Shown one piece after another: positions 62,882 to 64,000 of a DNA stretch of 64,000 nt (positions within the stretch are counted from its first letter, which is position 1; the number at the start of each line of letters is the position of its first letter). The notes under the pieces were generated by a model that was not told the DNA's origin, made no database searches, and saw only the letters and a program-made list of their open reading frames with translations. Location of the stretch: positions 806,001 to 870,000 of the forward strand of contig NZ_CP060010.1 of the NCBI RefSeq assembly GCF_017798205.1, read 5' to 3'. Source of the DNA: Cognatishimia activa (GTDB lineage Bacteria; Pseudomonadota; Alphaproteobacteria; Rhodobacterales; Rhodobacteraceae). A program made the position numbers and the translations under genes.

Positions 62882-64000
62882 ATGGTTTACGCCGTTATTG
62901 GTGCGGGGATGATTGGGTCGGCGGCTGCGCGTCATTTGGCTGAGGCGGGGCATGACGTGATCTTGATTGGCCCCAGCGAACCTGACGACAAGTCCAAGCA
63001 CACCGGCGCATTTGCCAGCCACTATGACGCAGGCCGTATCACCCGCGGTTTGGCGACAGATCCCTTCTGGGCTCAGGCCTCACAGGCCTCTATTGCGCGC
63101 TATCGTCAGATCGAAGCAGACAGCGGCATTTCGTTTTACAACGACGTCGGTTGCCTTCTGGCCGGACCAAAAGATGCAACGCACTTGCAAGACGTCGGAC
63201 GCGTAGCTTCGGATTTACACATCGACGCAGAGCACCTATCGCAAAAAGACATGCAAAACCGCTTTCCGTTCTTTGCTTTTTCAAAGGATGACATTGGCTA
63301 TTTCGAAGCCAAGAACGCCGGGACAATCAACCCGCGCGCGCTGGTCGCTGCCCAGATCAAACTGGCCGTCGCGCATGGGGCGCAAGTGCTGCGAACCGAA
63401 GCGCAGGCGCTCCGTGAAACAGTCTCGGGCCTCGTGATTGAAACCACATCTGGAGACATCGAAGCCGATCAGGTGCTTGTAGCGATCGGGGGCTTTGCAC
63501 CTACCTTAATCGACGATCTCAACCTGCGCGTCTATGCGCGCACCGTCGCTCTGTTTGAGGTCTCTGAGTCTGAGGCCCGGCGCCTACATAACTGTCCCTC
63601 CATGATCTATCTGGATCAGGACGGAAACGACCCCTACCTCTTGCCGACTATTCGCTATCCAGATGGTAAAGTCTATCTCAAGCTGGGCGGAGATCCAGAC
63701 GACCGGCATCTCGCGCCTCATGAGATGACAGACTGGTTTCAGAGCAGCGGAAACCCTGACGTGGGCGCTCATCTAGAGGCGCAAATGCGGGCGCGTATGC
63801 CTGATTTGCAAATCGACAGCGTGACGACGAATGCCTGCGTCACGACTTTCACCGACACAGGCCGGCCTTTGATCCGACGCCATTCCGAGCGCATCTCGCT
63901 GGCCGTCGCCGGCTGCGGCGCAGGTGCGAAATGTAGCGATGAACTTGGGCGGCTTGGGGCGGAAACCCTGCTAGGACGTGCACTCCCTGCTTGGGCGAGC
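62882..64000 (+). CDS. DAO-family FAD oxidoreductase (sarcosine-oxidase-like), 3' end outside window
   Basis: 373 codons are present and the gene runs off the window. The N-terminal Rossmann motif VIGAGMIGSAAARHLAEAGH binds FAD. The middle contains the KNAGTINPRALVAAQIKLAV stretch seen in amine oxidases. Near the end is LAVAGCGAGAKCSDELGRLG, the second FAD/substrate segment of monomeric sarcosine oxidase-like proteins. Such enzymes oxidise N-methyl amino acids or other secondary amines. The substrate is not resolved from sequence. It begins 22 bp after the VOC gene on the same strand. Confidence 0.88.
   Translation, partial: MVYAVIGAGMIGSAAARHLAEAGHDVILIGPSEPDDKSKHTGAFASHYDAGRITRGLATDPFWAQASQASIARYRQIEADSGISFYNDVGCLLAGPKDATHLQDVGRVASDLHIDAEHLSQKDMQNRFPFFAFSKDDIGYFEAKNAGTINPRALVAAQIKLAVAHGAQVLRTEAQALRETVSGLVIETTSGDIEADQVLVAIGGFAPTLIDDLNLRVYARTVALFEVSESEARRLHNCPSMIYLDQDGNDPYLLPTIRYPDGKVYLKLGGDPDDRHLAPHEMTDWFQSSGNPDVGAHLEAQMRARMPDLQIDSVTTNACVTTFTDTGRPLIRRHSERISLAVAGCGAGAKCSDELGRLGAETLLGRALPAWAS

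Overview
The window looks like chromosomal core sequence from an alphaproteobacterium of the Rhodobacteraceae (Roseobacter group). The evidence is protein families and gene order, not a database match. Markers include a 44-residue aa3-type oxidase subunit IV, the CycM-type membrane-anchored cytochrome c, a DUF6173-like protein, a DmdC-like acyl-CoA dehydrogenase, a plant-type GshA, the pyrB...pyrC-plsY cluster and the ffs-dnaX-ybaB-recR order. No phage, IS element, CRISPR array or secretion cluster is visible. Genes are densely packed, and many start/stop pairs overlap by 4 nt.

Layout. 0-5 kb: the 3' part of greA, a membrane protein, then the molybdenum-cofactor block fdhD-mobA-mobB-moeA (minus). 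4.8-8.4 kb: azlCD branched-chain amino acid exporter, a lipoprotein, cytochrome oxidase subunit IV, a DUF6173-like protein, and an MBL-fold hydrolase coupled to an acyl-CoA dehydrogenase. 10-19.7 kb: tsaC/sua5, yqgE, a DsbD-alpha-like protein, a two-gene RND efflux system, moaB, a LysE exporter and a uracil-DNA glycosylase. 19.8-23.9 kb: a tight plus-strand cluster of pyrB, two very small ORFs, two membrane proteins, a dihydroorotase homologue with a degraded metal site, and plsY. 24-34 kb: an AT-rich insert with a VasI-like gene, gshA, rsmE, ubiA, a BON/OmpA envelope protein with a coiled-coil partner, moaE-moaD-pgsA and uvrC. 34-46 kb: a Ca2+/Na+ exchanger, S49 peptidase, ABC-2 exporter, a CAU tRNA, the heme genes hemE, hemC and hemF, an SDR, an RsmC-like methyltransferase, clpS, a HAD phosphatase and a D,D-carboxypeptidase. 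46-52 kb: the yejABEF peptide importer, with cycM upstream. 52.8-64 kb: pheA coupled to a sulfatase, SRPBCC protein, nudC, a cyclic-nucleotide phosphodiesterase, 4.5S SRP RNA, a tyrosine phosphatase, dnaX-ybaB-recR, a VOC protein and the 5' part of a DAO-type oxidoreductase.

How the genes fit together. Molybdenum-cofactor synthesis is split over three loci (moeA/mobAB/fdhD, moaB, moaDE). Pyrimidine synthesis (pyrB plus the pyrC homologue) is physically tied to membrane proteins and phospholipid synthesis (plsY). Heme, ubiquinone and cytochrome genes support aerobic respiration. DNA maintenance is represented by uvrC, UDG, dnaX and recR.

Most notable observations: (i) the pyrB-plsY cluster, with two overlooked micro-ORFs and a probably inactive dihydroorotase; (ii) a uracil-DNA glycosylase without the family's Fe-S cysteines and an SDR without its catalytic Lys; (iii) five copies of a short intergenic repeat, plus unusually long palindromes at 6.75 kb and 17.7 kb; (iv) an AT-rich uvrC upstream region containing a perfect DnaA box. 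No clearly new defence or mobile system is present.
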